Source: an uncultured Eubacteriales bacterium
GTDB taxonomy: Bacteria; Bacillota_A; Clostridia; Saccharofermentanales; Saccharofermentanaceae
Reading direction: 5' to 3'
NCBI GenBank assembly: GCA_900313405.1
Contig: OMQY01000175.1
Location: forward strand, 1-8,445
Length of the DNA stretch: 8,445 bases
Shown: positions 5,849-8,445 of the stretch, piece by piece
Layout: each line of letters starts with the position of its first letter
Numbering within the stretch: the stretch's first letter is position 1
Translations under genes and position numbers: made by a program
Notes under the pieces: generated by a model
Seen by the model: only the letters and a program-made list of their open reading frames with translations
Database searches by the model: none
What the model was told of the DNA's origin: nothing

Positions 5849-7033
5849 ATGGAATTTGATACCAGTATGGTCGTAAGAGACCTTTGTATAATCATTATCT
5901 TTGCCAAGGTGTTCGGACTCCTTGCAAGACATTTCAAGATCCCGGATGTCGCGGGCGAGATCGTGGCGGGCCTGATCATCGGTCCGAGCGTACTAAAGCT
6001 CGTTGACCAGTCCGAATATCTTGCCGCGATGGCTGAGATCGGCGTTATCATGCTGATGTTCTCCGCAGGACTTTCCACTAATCTGAGACAGCTCAAGAAG
6101 ACCGGCCTTAAGGCTACGTTTATTGCCGTCTTCGGTGTGTTTGTGCCGCTCATCTGCGGTACGGTCCTTTACATGATATTCTATGGTTACGCTCCGGTGG
6201 GCGATGATGAATTCTATAAGGCTGTATTTATCGGAACCATCCTTACGGCGACCTCCGTCAGTATCACGGCCCAGACGCTCAAGGACATGGGAAAGATCAA
6301 GGAAGAGATCAGCACGACCATAATGAGTGCCGCGATAATCGACGATGTCATCGGCATCATCGTCCTGACCTTTGTTATAGGATTCAAGGATCCCGATGCC
6401 GATGTGGCTCGCGTAATACTGATGACGGTGCTTTTCTTCATCTTTACGGCGGGCCTCGGCTTCGTAGTCTATAAGCTCTTTAAGATCTACGACAAGAAGT
6501 ATCCCCATACAAGACGTATCCCTATCATGGGTCTCGCTCTGGCGTTCGGACTCGCGTATCTCGCGGATAACAACTTCGGAGTTGCGGATATCACCGGTGC
6601 GTTCCTGGCAGGCGTTATCCTCTGTTCGCTCAAGGATTCCGACTATATCAACCGTAAGATGGACGTTAATTCCTACATGATCTTCGGCCCGGTATTCTTC
6701 TGCTCGATCGGCCTTCAGACGGATCTGTCAGACTTAAATACCAATATCCTTGTCTTCTCTGCGGCTTTTGTTGCCATCGGCATGCTCGCCAAGGTCATAG
6801 GCTGCGGCGGTATATCGAAGCTGATGCGCTATTCGACCAGGGATTCGCTTAAGATCGGTGTCGGCATGATGACAAGAGGCGAGGTAGCGCTCATCGTGGC
6901 TCAGAGGGGCCTGTCAGTCGGCATGCTCGACCCCGCTTTCTTCACATGTGTCATCCTTCTGATCATCACGAGTTCGATCACTACGCCGATATTATTGAAG
7001 GCTTTATATAAGGATCGCGAAAATATAGTATAA
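5849..7033 (+). CDS. CPA2-family cation:proton (Na+/H+ or K+/H+) antiporter
   Basis: A 394-residue polytopic membrane protein of the monovalent cation:proton antiporter-2 family (KefB/NapA-like), expected to have 12-13 membrane spans. Support comes from the N-terminal IPDVAGEIVAGLIIGPS at residues 31-47, MAEIGVIMLMFSAGL at 61-75, the adjacent acidic pair Asp165-Asp166 in AIIDDVIGI, DITGAFLAGV at 247-256, and MMTRGEVALIVA at 340-351. The Asp-Asp pair is typical of electrogenic Na+/H+ exchangers such as NapA. It favours exchange of Na+ over the KefB/KefC type, but the ion cannot be proved here. No cytosolic RCK/TrkA-N domain follows the membrane part, so this is the short form. AAGG at 5838-5841, seven bases before the ATG, overlaps the ybaK stop. 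Confidence 0.93.
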   Translation: MEFDTSMVVRDLCIIIIFAKVFGLLARHFKIPDVAGEIVAGLIIGPSVLKLVDQSEYLAAMAEIGVIMLMFSAGLSTNLRQLKKTGLKATFIAVFGVFVPLICGTVLYMIFYGYAPVGDDEFYKAVFIGTILTATSVSITAQTLKDMGKIKEEISTTIMSAAIIDDVIGIIVLTFVIGFKDPDADVARVILMTVLFFIFTAGLGFVVYKLFKIYDKKYPHTRRIPIMGLALAFGLAYLADNNFGVADITGAFLAGVILCSLKDSDYINRKMDVNSYMIFGPVFFCSIGLQTDLSDLNTNILVFSAAFVAIGMLAKVIGCGGISKLMRYSTRDSLKIGVGMMTRGEVALIVAQRGLSVGMLDPAFFTCVILLIITSSITTPILLKALYKDRENIV

Positions 7034-7034
7034 T
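7029..7034 (+). promoter_or_regulatory. Possible -10 box for murC
   Basis: A perfect TATAAT covers the antiporter's stop codon. Transcription from it would start near 7041, about 35 bases before the murC ATG. No -35 is seen at 16-18 bases (7006-7011 reads ATATAA) and there is no TGN extension, so this may be chance in an AT-rich gene end. murC could equally be read from the ybaK promoter. Confidence 0.3.
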
Positions 7035-7075
7035 TACTCGGTAAGATCTCTTAACTCAGGATCGGAGGCGATATT

Positions 7076-8445
7076 ATGTCATCAGGACTTAATGAACTCA
7101 AAGCTTGTTCGCGTATATATTTTATCGGCATCGGCGGAATATCGATGAGCGGTCTGGCGCTCCTGGCGCAGGGCTACGGCTTCAATGTCGGAGGCTCGGA
7201 TATGTTCCCGTCCGAACGCACGGAGCACCTCGCTTCATGCGGCATCAAGATCTATAACGATCAGAAGAGCGCGAATATCGACGAGTTTGCCCCCGACTAC
7301 ATAGTCAAGACCGCGGCCATCCTGCCGCACAATCCCGAAGTCGCCCGCGCGGACGAGAAGGGCATAAGGATCTACGACAGATCCGAATTCCTGGGACTTC
7401 TTACCGAGAGCTACAGGAACGTCATCAATATCTCCGGTACACACGGAAAGACAACGACTACTTCAATGACATCTCTTATGCTGATCGATGCCGGCAAGGA
7501 TCCGACTGTTCACTTGGGTGCCGAGCTCGATGTATTCGGCGGAACGGTTAGGCTCGGCGAGAACAAGGATCTGTTCATCTCCGAGGCGTGCGAGTTCAAG
7601 AGATCATTCCTGCAGTTCAGGTCAACGACGGCGGCGATCACGAATATCGACCACGACCACGTTGACTGTTATCCGACGATACAGGATGTTATCGATGTGT
7701 TCGCTCAGTTCCTTGATAAGCTCGACGACAACGGCTATGTGGTCGTCACCGGCAGAGATGCCAACACGGCCAAGGCTCTCGAAGAGGCGGAAGCAAGAAG
7801 GACGGAACAGGGCAGGAAGATGTCGACGGTGATCACTTGTGCCCGTGAAGGCGAGACATGTGTCTATACAGGTAAAGAGGCTGATTATGTAGCCGCGAAT
7901 ATTGAGTTTGTTAACGGACTTCCGAAGTTTGACATCATGTATCACGGTGCCTGCCTCGGAACGGCGCAGCTCAGGATCCCCGGCAGCCACAATATCGACA
8001 ATGCTCTCATTGCCGCCGCATGCGCGCACATTAACGGCGCAGAGCCCGAGGCGATCATCAGCGCGCTGAATGCTTTTGGCGGTGCTGACGGAAGATATAC
8101 GGTAAAGGGACAGTACAAAGGCTGCACGGTCGTAGTCGACTATGCTCATCATCCGACTGCGGCAAGAGTCACGATCGAGGCGGCGAGCAATATGCCGCAC
8201 AATAATATCCTCGTCGTGTTCCAGCCGCTGACGTTTAACCGTACGAAGCTGCTTTTCGAGGATTATGTAACATCGCTCCTGCCGTGCAGGAAGGTACTCT
8301 TCTCCGAGATCTTCTCGGATCGTGAGATCAACACCGGAGAGATATCAAGTAAGGATATCTCTGACGAGATCAACCGCCGCGGCGGTGACGCCGAGTTCTA
8401 TGCGGATAAGGCTGACCTTAAGAACAGGATCGACGAGCTGATCGA
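7076..8445 (+). CDS. murC: UDP-N-acetylmuramate--L-alanine ligase MurC, 3' end cut by window
   Basis: A partial gene, open for 456 codons to the right edge with no stop. MurC is the cytoplasmic ATP-dependent ligase that adds L-alanine to UDP-N-acetylmuramic acid, the first step of the peptide stem of peptidoglycan. Residues 14-42 hold the N-terminal UDP-binding Rossmann motif (FIGIGGISMSG). The ATP-binding P-loop is GTHGKTTTT at 121-129. The central-domain motif EACEFKRSFL is at 170-179 and TNIDHDHVD at 189-197, followed by IPGSHNIDNAL and DYAHHPT, which opens the C-terminal domain. The EACEF form is the Bacillota type rather than the EADES form of E. coli. The start is supported by GGAGG at 7064-7068, seven bases upstream. 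The fragment lacks only the end of the C-terminal domain. Confidence 0.96.
   Translation, partial: MSSGLNELKACSRIYFIGIGGISMSGLALLAQGYGFNVGGSDMFPSERTEHLASCGIKIYNDQKSANIDEFAPDYIVKTAAILPHNPEVARADEKGIRIYDRSEFLGLLTESYRNVINISGTHGKTTTTSMTSLMLIDAGKDPTVHLGAELDVFGGTVRLGENKDLFISEACEFKRSFLQFRSTTAAITNIDHDHVDCYPTIQDVIDVFAQFLDKLDDNGYVVVTGRDANTAKALEEAEARRTEQGRKMSTVITCAREGETCVYTGKEADYVAANIEFVNGLPKFDIMYHGACLGTAQLRIPGSHNIDNALIAAACAHINGAEPEAIISALNAFGGADGRYTVKGQYKGCTVVVDYAHHPTAARVTIEAASNMPHNNILVVFQPLTFNRTKLLFEDYVTSLLPCRKVLFSEIFSDREINTGEISSKDISDEINRRGGDAEFYADKADLKNRIDELI

Noticed and set aside
5326..6153. Long minus-strand open frame across ybaK and the antiporter start
   Set aside because: It crosses two well-supported plus-strand genes and their junction, and its translation looks like an antisense shadow.
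7622..8200. Minus-strand open frame opposite murC
   Set aside because: It lies wholly within the murC coding region, which has full MurC motifs; the antisense translation shows no domain.
1..8445. Mobile elements, CRISPR, tRNA/rRNA, riboswitches, defence systems
   Set aside because: By eye I found no transposase, integrase, inverted or direct repeat array, tRNA-like fold or defence-type gene; nearly the whole window is covered by conserved chromosomal genes.

Overview
The window looks like ordinary chromosomal DNA of a Gram-positive anaerobe of the Bacillota, probably class Clostridia. The reasons are a DUF1385 (YqhQ-type) membrane protein next to prmC, a DUF951 small protein, a Clostridia-style MurC with the EACEF variant of the central-domain motif, strong GGAGG-type ribosome binding sites, tight gene packing, and free use of AGA/AGG and ATA codons with moderate GC. 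I cannot name the genus. I found no mobile element, CRISPR array, tRNA, rRNA or riboswitch.

Layout. Bases 1-137 are a non-coding leader ending in a good extended -10 promoter. Bases 138-2977 hold a four-gene plus-strand operon: yqhQ-like DUF1385 membrane protein, prmC, a 70-residue DUF951 protein, and a NYN-domain protein with a C-terminal OST-HTH/LOTUS domain. The genes overlap or nearly touch. A 10-base gap separates this operon from a convergent minus-strand pair (2988-4585): an unrecognised protein with a C-terminal VOC (glyoxalase-like) domain, whose last 22 bases overlap the start of a plsC-type acyltransferase. This pair has its own extended -10 promoter at 4619-4627, just before the divergent HAD phosphatase gene (4630-5316, plus). 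Next are a YbaK-type Cys-tRNA(Pro) deacylase with its own promoter inside the end of the HAD gene, a CPA2-family cation:proton antiporter 10 bases after it, and murC, which runs off the right edge after 456 codons.

How they fit together. Most genes are housekeeping. PrmC (release-factor methylation) and YbaK (clearing of mischarged tRNA) act in translation. The NYN/OST-HTH protein probably acts on RNA. PlsC and MurC belong to phospholipid and peptidoglycan synthesis. The antiporter and the DUF1385 protein are membrane proteins. No dedicated new system stands out. The least explained pieces are the N-terminal half of the VOC-domain protein, the NYN-linker-OST-HTH protein with its DUF951 partner, and the very compact divergent promoter region at 4600-4630.
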